Assembly: GCA_002369135.1 (NCBI GenBank)
Contig: DFEY01000003.1
Location: 52,070 to 72,393, forward strand
DNA from: Lachnospira sp. UBA3790
GTDB lineage: Bacteria > Bacillota > Clostridia > Lachnospirales > Lachnospiraceae
Length of the DNA: 20,324 nucleotides
Direction: 5' to 3'
Shown here: one piece after another, positions 1 to 6,873 of the stretch
Layout of the letters: every line of letters begins with the position of its first letter
Numbering within the stretch: position 1 is the stretch's first letter
Notes under the pieces: model-generated
What the model saw: the letters and a program-made list of their open reading frames with translations, nothing else
Database searches by the model: none
What the model was told of the DNA's origin: nothing
Made by a program: the position numbers and the translations under genes

Positions 1-122
1 CATATCAATTTGACCGTTGGTTTTTGCGTGAAATAGAAAAATAAACAATATAAAATAATGAATTTATATATTTACAAAAACGAGCAATATTTTAGAAAAA
101 AATAATTTTTTAAAAAAATTTG

Positions 123-151
123 TTGACAGTATAGTTCCAAAGTGGTATTAT
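123..151 (+). promoter_or_regulatory. Strong sigma-A type promoter of the Tad-like operon
   Basis: A perfect -35 box TTGACA (123-128) is followed by a 17-base spacer and TATTAT (146-151), one mismatch from the -10 consensus. An A/T-only tract of about 30 bases directly upstream (about 90-120) could act as an UP element. Transcription should start near 158, leaving a leader of about 150 bases before the first gene at 306. No other promoter of this quality was seen before 6820, so it probably drives all nine genes. Confidence 0.8.
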
Positions 152-169
152 TCGTCTTACCATAAACGC

Positions 170-241
170 AACGGATTGCATAAGTGATGTGATATTTAGT
201 AAATGTTGCATATTGTGAAAGACGAAATTGTTGCAATCGTT
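170..241 (+). repeat. Imperfect inverted repeat in the leader of the Tad-like operon
   Basis: AACGGATTGCA (170-180) and TGCAATCGTT (232-241) are complementary except for one unpaired base. They sit inside the predicted leader RNA, about 65 bases upstream of the first start codon. They could form a long-range stem or a protein-binding pair. No U-rich tail or known riboswitch core was seen, so no function is assigned. Confidence 0.3.
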
Positions 242-305
242 CTGTTCAAAATACCTTTAGAGATATTGTGGTTATGGAATAGTGAGGAAAGGGGGTACAG
301 GACCA

Positions 306-479
306 ATGGACGTTTTTTTGCAGGAACATGGCAAAACAATCTTTATTGCCGTATGTATTTTGCTTCTGGTTGGTGTGGCTTATGTAGTAGGCCCTATTAT
401 CGCAGACGCCGTAGAAGGCGTAGTAAATAGCTACTCAAGTTCAGTTTCATACGATACTGTAGCAGGAAAAATTAACTAA
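306..479 (+). CDS. Small pilin-like membrane protein 1 (57 aa), likely major Flp-like subunit
   Basis: This 57-residue protein begins MDVFLQEHG and has one membrane helix at about residues 11-32 and a short Ser/Tyr-rich tail. The ATG at 306 was preferred over the in-frame GTG at 282 because GGAAAGGGGG (286-295) is well placed before it. Size and layout match mature Flp/type IVb pilins, which are near 50 residues. It lacks the basic leader and the usual +5 Glu-Tyr of Flp pilins. It shares E7 and G9 with three later small proteins of the operon (2875, 2993, 3147). A prepilin peptidase could in principle cut after G9, but none is encoded here. Being first in the operon and lacking an added outer domain, it is the best candidate for the main filament subunit. 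That role is inference. Confidence 0.7.
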   Translation: MDVFLQEHGKTIFIAVCILLLVGVAYVVGPIIADAVEGVVNSYSSSVSYDTVAGKIN

Positions 480-507
480 GAAGTAAGCAGGGTCAGGAGA
501 ATAAAGT

Positions 508-1524
508 ATGAGAAAACTTACATTGCCAAATAGGGCATTTGGAAATCTATTAGAGTATATTTTGGACGATAATATCACGGATATAAATTGGAGCCAGGGG
601 TTATGGGTAAATCACCTAGAGAAGGGCAGGTATAAAATAGATGGCTTTCTGTTGGATGAAAGTTTTATTCAGCAATTTTATACAAAGATCAGTAACCTTA
701 TGAATGTACAATTTAATGTCAATAATCCGCTATTAGAAGCCGAGACTGATAATCTAAGAATATCAATTTTACATGATTCGGTTACGAATACTGGTATATC
801 CATTAGTATTAGAAAGACTCCCGCAGTAAGACGTATCAACAGGGACAGTATGATAAACGATAATTACTGTAGTGAGGATATAGATACTTTTATGGAAAAT
901 GCGATTAAGGCACATTGCACTGTAGTCGTAGGGGGATTGCCAGGGGTAGGAAAAACGGAGTATGTCAAATACCTCACGAATTATATACCTCCTTATGAAC
1001 GAGTATATACGATAGAGGATAATTTAGAATTAAGATATTCGGCTATTAACCCAGGAAAAGATTGTGTAGAAATAAAAATAAGCGACAGTTTCGGCTATTC
1101 GGATGCTTTGAAGGCTAGTAAGAGACAGTTACCAACATGGGTCTTGCTGGCAGAGGCTAGAGGAGAAGAAGTTAAATACTTATTAGAAAACATTTCCGCT
1201 GGAGTTTCTTGCTTAACAACAATTCATCTAGACGATGCTAGTAAGATTCCTGACCGACTGCGAAATATGGGACAAGAGATAAACGAGAACGATGTTTACT
1301 CCTTCATAAATTTAGCGGTTCAGTTGGAGTCAGTTGTGAAAGAGGGAGAAAAGATTACAAGAAGAATATCTCAGGTTATGTGCTTGTCCAGAAATGAAGA
1401 AAAAAATGAAAAAGTAATGATATATGAAGATGGAAAAATTTTAACAAAGGATTTGCCGGAGGATTTACTTAGAAAATTTAAACTGGCAGGAATAAATGAT
1501 CCATTTGTGAAAAATAAAAACTAA
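508..1524 (+). CDS. CpaF/TadA-type secretion ATPase (GspE/VirB11 superfamily)
   Basis: A 338-residue cytoplasmic ATPase that should power pilus assembly or secretion. Visible motifs in order are Walker A GLPGVGKT (143-150), an Asp-box region around ERVYTIEDNLELR (164-176), Walker B WVLLAEARGEE (211-221, E216) and a His box TTIH (237-240) followed by the RLRNM segment. This order matches the CpaF/TadA branch (IxVGExRG, then TxHA...RL). The N-terminal half is shorter than in typical CpaF proteins (about 400-480 residues) and the usual VGEVRG is AEARGE. AGGAG at 495-499 supports the ATG at 508. It lies 28 bases after the small pilin-like gene and 23 before the platform gene, as expected for an operon. 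Family assignment is firm; the substrate is inferred from neighbours. Confidence 0.88.
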   Translation: MRKLTLPNRAFGNLLEYILDDNITDINWSQGLWVNHLEKGRYKIDGFLLDESFIQQFYTKISNLMNVQFNVNNPLLEAETDNLRISILHDSVTNTGISISIRKTPAVRRINRDSMINDNYCSEDIDTFMENAIKAHCTVVVGGLPGVGKTEYVKYLTNYIPPYERVYTIEDNLELRYSAINPGKDCVEIKISDSFGYSDALKASKRQLPTWVLLAEARGEEVKYLLENISAGVSCLTTIHLDDASKIPDRLRNMGQEINENDVYSFINLAVQLESVVKEGEKITRRISQVMCLSRNEEKNEKVMIYEDGKILTKDLPEDLLRKFKLAGINDPFVKNKN

Positions 1525-1547
1525 AACCATTTGCGGGGGAGAAGATT

Positions 1548-2858
1548 TTGAAAAGGAAAATTCTAGGACTGATTAAAGATTCAGCAAAAGTATTATTTAT
1601 TATTTTAGGTATTTGCCTGGCATACAGATTAAATGTTATATCCATAATCTTATGTATGTGCGCAGGCGTAGTGTTCAATTATTTTTATCAAAGAGAAGAG
1701 ATAAAGAGAAAAAGACTATTTGAGCGCTTCAAAGATGCCGTTATGTATATGGAGCAGATGATATATTCATTTAAGAAGCAGCCAAAGATTAGACTTGCTT
1801 TGCAGGATGCACAGAAGATTGGTTCTAGCGAAGTGAAAGAATTGCTAGAGGAAGTGATAGTAAATATAGATACAAAAGAGTCGGAACATATTTATGAAGA
1901 GTCACTTTGCTTAATCGAAAAAGAATACAAGTGTAAAAGAATAAAGTCGCTTCACAAGTTTTTGATAAAGATAGAGGAACACGGAGGAGAGTATGACGAC
2001 TATATAGATATCCTACTCAAAGATATAAAGGACTGGAATGATAGAACACTGTTGTTCATAAAAAATGTGGAGCGAGTAAAAAGAAATGTTTTGATTTCAG
2101 TTTTTTCAACAGTAATCACTTGTGGCTTTATGGCATACATTGTGCCGTCGGAATATAGTTACACGCCAAATCTCGTTTATCAAATAGCTTCTACCATAAT
2201 GCTTCTTATGATGATGGGTTCATATTTACTCATTGTTAAAAAGATGAATATCGACTGGTTGAGAGAAGAGCAAACATTAAACAATAATCAGGTGATGAGA
2301 TATTACAACTTGGTGGAAAAAGGATATGAAGATTACGACTCGCTTAGCTGGAGCGAAAAACTTTCGTACAAGAGTGCGAAAAGAAGAATGGAAAAAGAAC
2401 TATCCAAGTGTTTTCCGGATTGGATAAGGGAAGTCGCAATCAATTTGCAAAATGATACAGTGCAATCAGCCATTGAAAATTCCTATGAGAATTCACCATT
2501 CATCCTGCAAAGACCTATCAGAAAATTACTATTAGATTTTGAAAAGTACCCAGTTGGAATTGAACCGTATGACAATTTGTTGAAAGAATTTGACTTGGAC
2601 GAAATTAAATCTTCAATGAAGATGTTTTATTCCATTAATGAATTGGGCAAAGAACAATCAGACCAACAGATTAATTCGATTTTAGATAGGAATAACAAGT
2701 TGGCTGGTCATGCGGAGGAAATGAAGAATCAAGATCAGATAGGAGCAGCATCTATGTTAGCTACTGTGCCTATGGTAGTGGGAATAGTAAAGATAATGAT
2801 AGATATGGTTTTGATGATTATGGTGTTTACAACATCTATTGGAAATGCCATCAATTAG
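1548..2858 (+). CDS. T2SSF/TadB-TadC-like inner-membrane platform protein, two-domain
   Basis: A 436-residue membrane protein with hydrophobic segments near residues 14-48 (two helices), 183-203, 210-230 and 400-430. A helical T2SSF-like domain at about 55-180 precedes the central membrane pair. A second one at about 285-390, starting near FPDWIREVAINLQND, precedes the C-terminal helix. The second resembles TadC-type domains. TadB and TadC are normally separate single-domain proteins, so this one appears to combine both, as GspF and PilC do. The start is TTG at 1548 with GGGGGAGAAG just upstream; no in-frame ATG serves better. It should be the assembly platform on which the preceding ATPase acts. 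The domain boundaries are judged by eye. Confidence 0.8.
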   Translation: MKRKILGLIKDSAKVLFIILGICLAYRLNVISIILCMCAGVVFNYFYQREEIKRKRLFERFKDAVMYMEQMIYSFKKQPKIRLALQDAQKIGSSEVKELLEEVIVNIDTKESEHIYEESLCLIEKEYKCKRIKSLHKFLIKIEEHGGEYDDYIDILLKDIKDWNDRTLLFIKNVERVKRNVLISVFSTVITCGFMAYIVPSEYSYTPNLVYQIASTIMLLMMMGSYLLIVKKMNIDWLREEQTLNNNQVMRYYNLVEKGYEDYDSLSWSEKLSYKSAKRRMEKELSKCFPDWIREVAINLQNDTVQSAIENSYENSPFILQRPIRKLLLDFEKYPVGIEPYDNLLKEFDLDEIKSSMKMFYSINELGKEQSDQQINSILDRNNKLAGHAEEMKNQDQIGAASMLATVPMVVGIVKIMIDMVLMIMVFTTSIGNAIN

Positions 2859-2874
2859 TAGAAGGAGGTAAAGT

Positions 2875-2979
2875 ATGAAAATTTTAACTTCAGAATTAGG
2901 GCAGTGTATAGTGTTTGGAATTATTTTTGTTTGTTTGACGGCAGCATTTTATCAAGTATTGAATGTTGTGACGGGATAG
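2875..2979 (+). CDS. Small pilin-like membrane protein 2 (34 aa)
   Basis: A 34-residue protein, almost entirely one membrane helix after the N-terminal stretch MKILTSELG. An ideal AGGAGG (2863-2868) lies six bases before the ATG, which strongly argues for translation despite the small size. The N-terminus aligns without gaps to the products starting at 306, 2993 and 3147, keeping E7 and G9 with Leu instead of His at 8. It lies 16 bases after the platform gene and 13 before the next gene. It is probably a minor subunit or assembly partner of the same membrane apparatus. No named family is recognised. Confidence 0.7.
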   Translation: MKILTSELGQCIVFGIIFVCLTAAFYQVLNVVTG

Positions 2980-2992
2980 AAAGGAGAAGAGT

Positions 2993-3130
2993 ATGGAGCA
3001 GTTTATTTTAGAACATGGTGGAACAATGGTAAGTGGAATAGTTGCAATTATGACAGTTGTAATAATGTTTTTAGTTATTCAAGTGATGGGAAACATGGAT
3101 TTAAGTGCTATTGGGATGTTACTCGGATAA
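2993..3130 (+). CDS. Small pilin-like membrane protein 3 (45 aa)
   Basis: A 45-residue one-helix protein starting MEQFILEHGG, with the helix at about residues 12-32 and a short tail ending IGMLLG. AAGGAG at 2981-2986, six bases before the ATG, supports translation. It shares the E7-H8-G9 signature with the products at 306 and 3147 and E7/G9 with the one at 2875. Spacing to both neighbours is 13-16 bases. Likely a structural subunit of the Tad-like apparatus; no database family is claimed. Confidence 0.7.
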   Translation: MEQFILEHGGTMVSGIVAIMTVVIMFLVIQVMGNMDLSAIGMLLG

Positions 3131-3146
3131 CAGAAAGGGGGATTAA

Positions 3147-3548
3147 ATGAGTTTATTGTTAGGAGAACACGGAGAAGCCATTTTGTATGGCGTGGTTGGT
3201 GTTATGCTGGTTTGTTTGATTTGTCTTGTGTGCAACGGAAAATGGAAACATATTTCTCCGAGCTACAAAACTGAATTAAGTCCTTCCAACAAAGAATTTG
3301 CAAATAGTGCGAAGGATAAATATCCAACCATTGAGAGTGATGATGTAATATATGCAGACTACAAGGATACAAATTTTGTGTTCAAAGATTATATAAAAGC
3401 AAAAGACTACACCGGCAAAGATATAACAGATGATTTAAAGGTCTTTGGCCAGGTCGACGTTTTGAGGAAAAGTATTTATAGAATGAAATGTGTTGTGCGT
3501 TCAAACAATTTGGTGTGCACAAAGTATGTAAATGTAGTAGTTGAATGA
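3147..3548 (+). CDS. Pilin-like N-terminus fused to a small Ig-like (DUF5011-like) domain
   Basis: A 133-residue protein starting MSLLLGEHGEAI with one helix at about 12-30. It carries the same EHG signature as the small proteins at 306 and 2993, but adds an outer domain of about 100 residues. Residues about 63-133, with AKDYTGKDITDDLKVFG and a final YVNVVVE strand, recall the DUF5011/HYR-type beta sandwich (D..G.DIT..I.V.G ... V.V). AGGGGG (3136-3141) precedes the ATG. The layout suggests a minor or tip pilin that displays an Ig-like domain outside the cell. The pilin role comes from the shared N-terminus and the operon, and the domain match was made by eye. Confidence 0.7.
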   Translation: MSLLLGEHGEAILYGVVGVMLVCLICLVCNGKWKHISPSYKTELSPSNKEFANSAKDKYPTIESDDVIYADYKDTNFVFKDYIKAKDYTGKDITDDLKVFGQVDVLRKSIYRMKCVVRSNNLVCTKYVNVVVE

Positions 3549-3578
3549 AACTGCTATAGATGATGGGTGGTGAAAAGT

Positions 3579-3923
3579 ATGAAGATAGCTATAGAAGTTT
3601 TTTCAATAGTGATAGCAATTACTTTGGCGTGCGTGCTGTTTACTTCAATCATTAGTAGCAATAATCAAAACTGCTATGCGAGGGATTACTACAATGTAGT
3701 GGTGAATCGAATTGAAGACAGCAACTATAATGACCAAGTAATAAACGAGTGTAAAAGTGATGCAGAAAGTAAAGGTTATGATTTGAGTGTAGAGGATGTG
3801 ACTGTATACGAAGATCAGCCTAGCAAATACGTAACGCTTACTTACTATGTCAGTCTTCCAGTTTTTAGTTTGTTTGGGACTGACTACTCAAAGCAAGCAG
3901 TTATAGAGGGGTACGCGAGATGA
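3579..3923 (+). CDS. TadE/DUF4320-like minor pilin or pseudopilin
   Basis: A 114-residue protein with one N-terminal membrane helix (about residues 5-28) followed by an extracellular alpha/beta region rich in Tyr and Asp. The region ends in strands like YVTLTYYVSLPVF and the tail QAVIEGYAR. This topology and the closing strand resemble the TadE-type minor pilins often found with Tad loci in Firmicutes, including those described as DUF4320. The ATG at 3579 was chosen over upstream in-frame GTGs (3567, 3570) because GGGTGGTG lies just before it. The stop overlaps the next start in an ATGA, so translation is probably coupled to the large exoprotein. It lacks the EHG signature of the four small proteins. 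The exact family is uncertain. Confidence 0.65.
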   Translation: MKIAIEVFSIVIAITLACVLFTSIISSNNQNCYARDYYNVVVNRIEDSNYNDQVINECKSDAESKGYDLSVEDVTVYEDQPSKYVTLTYYVSLPVFSLFGTDYSKQAVIEGYAR

Positions 3924-6442
3924 AAAAAATATTAATTATGTTTATGTTCACGCTATTTATAGCGTGTGTTTATAAAAAAGATGTAAAGGCGTTGTCTGGA
4001 AGTGGGACATCTGGCAGTCCATATATAGTGACAAAAGGTAGTGAACTAAAAGAAGCCTTGTCCAAAGGAACTACTTCGTGGAAGTATATTGCAGTGACAG
4101 ATGTTACAGCTATTACTGAAACTATTAATGTAGAAAAAGGAAAGTTTAGGATTTATGCAAGCGGTGGAAATCAAACAATAAGACGTTCTCAAAGTATGGG
4201 TGCCACTGTTAATTCTTCTTCCAAACCACTTAGGTGTATAAAACTATCTGGTACTACAGAAATTGTGTGGGGTTATGCACAAACTTCGTACAAACTCACT
4301 TTAAATGGATCTAAGAATTATTTCACAGACAGTAGGCAGTGCAATGAATTTTTCTATGTGGATACAAATGCCACACTGACTATTGGAACAAATTGTATTT
4401 TGACCAATGCAAAGAACACGATGAACACAAATGAGGCTGCGCCTATAAGGTCGTACGGAGCCACGCTTGTTTACGGAGAAATATCAAACTGTGAAGGAAA
4501 CAACGGTGGAGCTATAAAGTGCATAAGTGGTTCCGTTTCCGTTTATAACGGCGCAAAGATTCACGGGTGCAAGTCCGGGACCGAGGGTGGAGCCTTATAT
4601 GGAAAGGATTTTTCAAACATAGTCATGTATGCTGGTTCCATTTACAGCAACCAAGCTGCCGAGGAAGGTGGAGGAATATTTTCTACTGAAGGAAATGTGG
4701 TTATAGAGGGAGGAAGTATTAACAACAACACTGCCGGTAAAACGGGAGGTGGAGTATTTGTCGGAAACGAAGGATCTCTGTCTTTTGGAAAAAATGGCTC
4801 TGGTCCCACAGTATCAGGCAACTACGCCAAAAATAGTGGTGGAGGAGTCAGATGTAACGGTGGAACGGATGTGTCTGGTGGATTAAGTACCTTTGACGGG
4901 GGAACAATTACTGGGAACAAAACTGACGTATCTGGTGGTGGGATTTCTATTGGAAAGCCTAGCAGTGGCAGATATTCCAAAATCATTATTTCCAATATGA
5001 AGATTACAAATAATACTGCTGGAAATTACGGAGGTGGCATTTGCTTTTCTGAAGGCGTAAAAGGAAAGAATTCAGATGAAGTGAAGATCACAAAGACTAC
5101 TTTATCAGGGAATAAAGCGACTACTGGTGGTGGAGGAATCCATGTAAACACTGTGGTGCAAATAACAGAGTCATATATTAGGAACAACGATAGCAATATT
5201 GGTGGTGGAATAAGCATAGCAAGCACTGGAAAAGTTATGATGCCTAGTAGTGTAATAGAGAATAATACTGCTTCCAAAGGAGAAGGTATCTATCAAAATG
5301 GTTTACTTGAACTTTCCAATGTTGGATATGTAAATGCTAATAATACTGTGTATTTACCGAAAGGAAAACACATAGATATTACAGGGATGATAATGGTATC
5401 AAATATTCTGGTTTCATATATTGATTCAGAAGTTAAAACTAAAGGAACAATAATGGTTGATGTATGCTACGGCCGAATGAATGCTGAAGATGAATTGTAC
5501 TACGAAGGATCTGGTGACACGGAAGCAAATGGGGAAGATGTAACTAAAAAGTTTGCTGCAAAGGGTGGCTATACACTCCGACCAACAAATAAAAACACTT
5601 CGTTTGATTCCTCTAGATATATCATTATTAGTGAAAGGTATGATGTAAAATACGATGGCAATTCATTAGATGAAGTAGCTAATCTTCCGAAAGATGGAAT
5701 CGCTTTTTGGAGTGAGAAATATAAGGTCAGTGACAATATTGTTAGCCGCATTGGGTTTGTTTTGAACATTAATAAGCATTGGAATTTGTCAGCAGATGGT
5801 ACTGGAGCAGTAATGAAGCCAGGAGTTGATACGCTAATTAATTCTGACACCACACTGTATGCTTCATGGGTAGAATTAATAATTTCTTCTCTTGAGATGA
5901 CGACTGTGGATAGATATTATGTGGTGGGACAAAAGATTACTTTGACGGCGGCAGAACTAACAAAGAAAGTGGAAGTGGAAAATGATTTGAATCTTCCAGT
6001 TACATATAAGGTTAGAGTGACAAAGATAGTGGCCGCTTCTGGAAAGACTATAGCTTCTGGCTCTAACTTGAAAACAGAAGATTATATTGATACTAGTAAA
6101 GCTGCCTCATACAAATTGTATCTTGAGTCTTCAAATGAGAGTGGTACTGTCACATGCGAAGGATCCATGAGAGTGTCTGTTCTAGAAGACTATTACGATA
6201 AGACAGAAGTTAGATTTATTTCGGCAGAGTTTGTGAATACACTTGACCCTAGATCTAAGTGGAATAGGGCTAAGAAAAGTGAGCTTATGGAATCGCTCAA
6301 CAACGAGGATGATTATATTTACTCTGTAGAACTTGATAAAGTCTATAAAGATGCTTTTAGAGACAACATTAGAATGAATGGACACAAGATAGATCACACT
6401 ATGAATTATATTGTTTCTTGGAAAGTCATAGAAAAGCAGTAG
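3920..6442 (+). CDS. Secreted right-handed beta-helix exoprotein with InlB-type repeat
   Basis: An 840-residue exported protein. Residues 1-25 form a signal peptide, with a possible type I cut after VKA (25) or, less likely, lipidation at C16 in FIAC. Residues about 55-480 form a parallel beta-helix with at least nine GG(G)-I/V turns, such as GGAI (197), GGGIF (250), GGGVF (276), GGGV (307), GGGI (339), GGGI (371) and GGGI (405), often after N-N-T-A. Residues about 573-650 match an InlB B-repeat/Flg_new unit (ADGTGAVMKPG, TTLYASW). The last 190 residues are unrecognised, with an SKW segment near 788. There is no LPXTG motif, C-terminal helix or cell-wall domain. The ATGA overlap with the TadE-like gene suggests it is cargo, tip adhesin or cap of the apparatus. 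An enzymatic role cannot be excluded. Confidence 0.8.
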   Translation: MKKILIMFMFTLFIACVYKKDVKALSGSGTSGSPYIVTKGSELKEALSKGTTSWKYIAVTDVTAITETINVEKGKFRIYASGGNQTIRRSQSMGATVNSSSKPLRCIKLSGTTEIVWGYAQTSYKLTLNGSKNYFTDSRQCNEFFYVDTNATLTIGTNCILTNAKNTMNTNEAAPIRSYGATLVYGEISNCEGNNGGAIKCISGSVSVYNGAKIHGCKSGTEGGALYGKDFSNIVMYAGSIYSNQAAEEGGGIFSTEGNVVIEGGSINNNTAGKTGGGVFVGNEGSLSFGKNGSGPTVSGNYAKNSGGGVRCNGGTDVSGGLSTFDGGTITGNKTDVSGGGISIGKPSSGRYSKIIISNMKITNNTAGNYGGGICFSEGVKGKNSDEVKITKTTLSGNKATTGGGGIHVNTVVQITESYIRNNDSNIGGGISIASTGKVMMPSSVIENNTASKGEGIYQNGLLELSNVGYVNANNTVYLPKGKHIDITGMIMVSNILVSYIDSEVKTKGTIMVDVCYGRMNAEDELYYEGSGDTEANGEDVTKKFAAKGGYTLRPTNKNTSFDSSRYIIISERYDVKYDGNSLDEVANLPKDGIAFWSEKYKVSDNIVSRIGFVLNINKHWNLSADGTGAVMKPGVDTLINSDTTLYASWVELIISSLEMTTVDRYYVVGQKITLTAAELTKKVEVENDLNLPVTYKVRVTKIVAASGKTIASGSNLKTEDYIDTSKAASYKLYLESSNESGTVTCEGSMRVSVLEDYYDKTEVRFISAEFVNTLDPRSKWNRAKKSELMESLNNEDDYIYSVELDKVYKDAFRDNIRMNGHKIDHTMNYIVSWKVIEKQ

Positions 6443-6451
6443 GGGGATGAG

Positions 6452-6820
6452 ATGAAACAATTTATAACAATTATAGGAATTGCAGTCATTGTGACTTTAA
6501 TTAGTTTGACGCTTTTGTCTGAGCAGAGTAGAAACTCTAGAGCTGATGAACTGGACAAAGCAGTCTCAGGAGCAGTTAAGCAAACTGTAAAAGCTTCTCA
6601 TGCAGATGGTCAAACTGATATCACATCAAACAAGGAAATGGTTGCCCATTTTATAAATACAATATGTACAAACATAAAAAGTGACGGAAAAATTTCCGTC
6701 AAAGTAATGGGTGTTAACTATAAAGATGGTTTATTAGATGTGAAAGTCTCTCAGACGTTTAAATATTTAAATGGCAAAGAAAAAACTATTACAGTTAGAA
6801 AGTGTGCCATTTATGAGTAG
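6452..6820 (+). CDS. TadE/TadF-like one-helix protein closing the operon
   Basis: A 122-residue protein with an N-terminal helix (about residues 3-23), a helical stretch (about 30-50) and a C-terminal beta region ending RKCAIYE. AGGGGGATGAG directly before the ATG supports the start at 6452, nine bases after the exoprotein stop. The layout (short N-terminus, helix, small extracellular domain) fits a minor pilin or pseudopilin. It shares topology, but little visible sequence, with the 114-residue protein at 3579. No closer family was recognised. As the last gene in the run it marks the operon end, facing birA. Confidence 0.6.
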   Translation: MKQFITIIGIAVIVTLISLTLLSEQSRNSRADELDKAVSGAVKQTVKASHADGQTDITSNKEMVAHFINTICTNIKSDGKISVKVMGVNYKDGLLDVKVSQTFKYLNGKEKTITVRKCAIYE

Positions 6821-6839
6821 GTTGATTTCTTTTATTTGC

Positions 6840-6873
6840 AGACTAATTTTGAAAAAATATAGTTGATTAGTCT
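6840..6873 (+). terminator. Weak possible terminator between convergent genes
   Basis: AGACTAA (6840-6846) and TTAGTCT (6867-6873) are perfectly complementary with a 20-base A/T-rich loop. The site lies in the 46-base convergent gap and runs into the birA stop codon. The stem is short and GC-poor and no good U tract follows on either strand, so termination here is doubtful. Confidence 0.25.

Noticed and set aside
282..305. GTG start extending the first small protein by eight residues
   Set aside because: It lies inside the ribosome binding region and would spoil the ungapped N-terminal match with the three sibling proteins.
203..430. 75-codon frame with an Arg-rich tail overlapping the first small gene
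   Set aside because: It has no ribosome binding site, its end is an out-of-frame reading of the 57-aa pilin-like gene, and the Arg run comes from that shift.
4500..5300. Tandem DNA repeats inside the beta-helix gene
   Set aside because: The repetition is at the protein level (GGG-I/V turns); the DNA copies differ in length and sequence, so no DNA repeat array is called.
5026..5853. Minus-strand frames within the beta-helix gene (5026-5277, 5569-5853)
   Set aside because: They are antisense to a long gene with clear signal peptide and repeats, have no ribosome binding sites, and their content mirrors the repeats.
306..6820. Conjugative or integrative element explanation for the Tad-like operon
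   Set aside because: No relaxase, coupling protein, integrase, attachment repeats or replication gene is seen in the window; an element whose other parts lie upstream of base 1 cannot be excluded.
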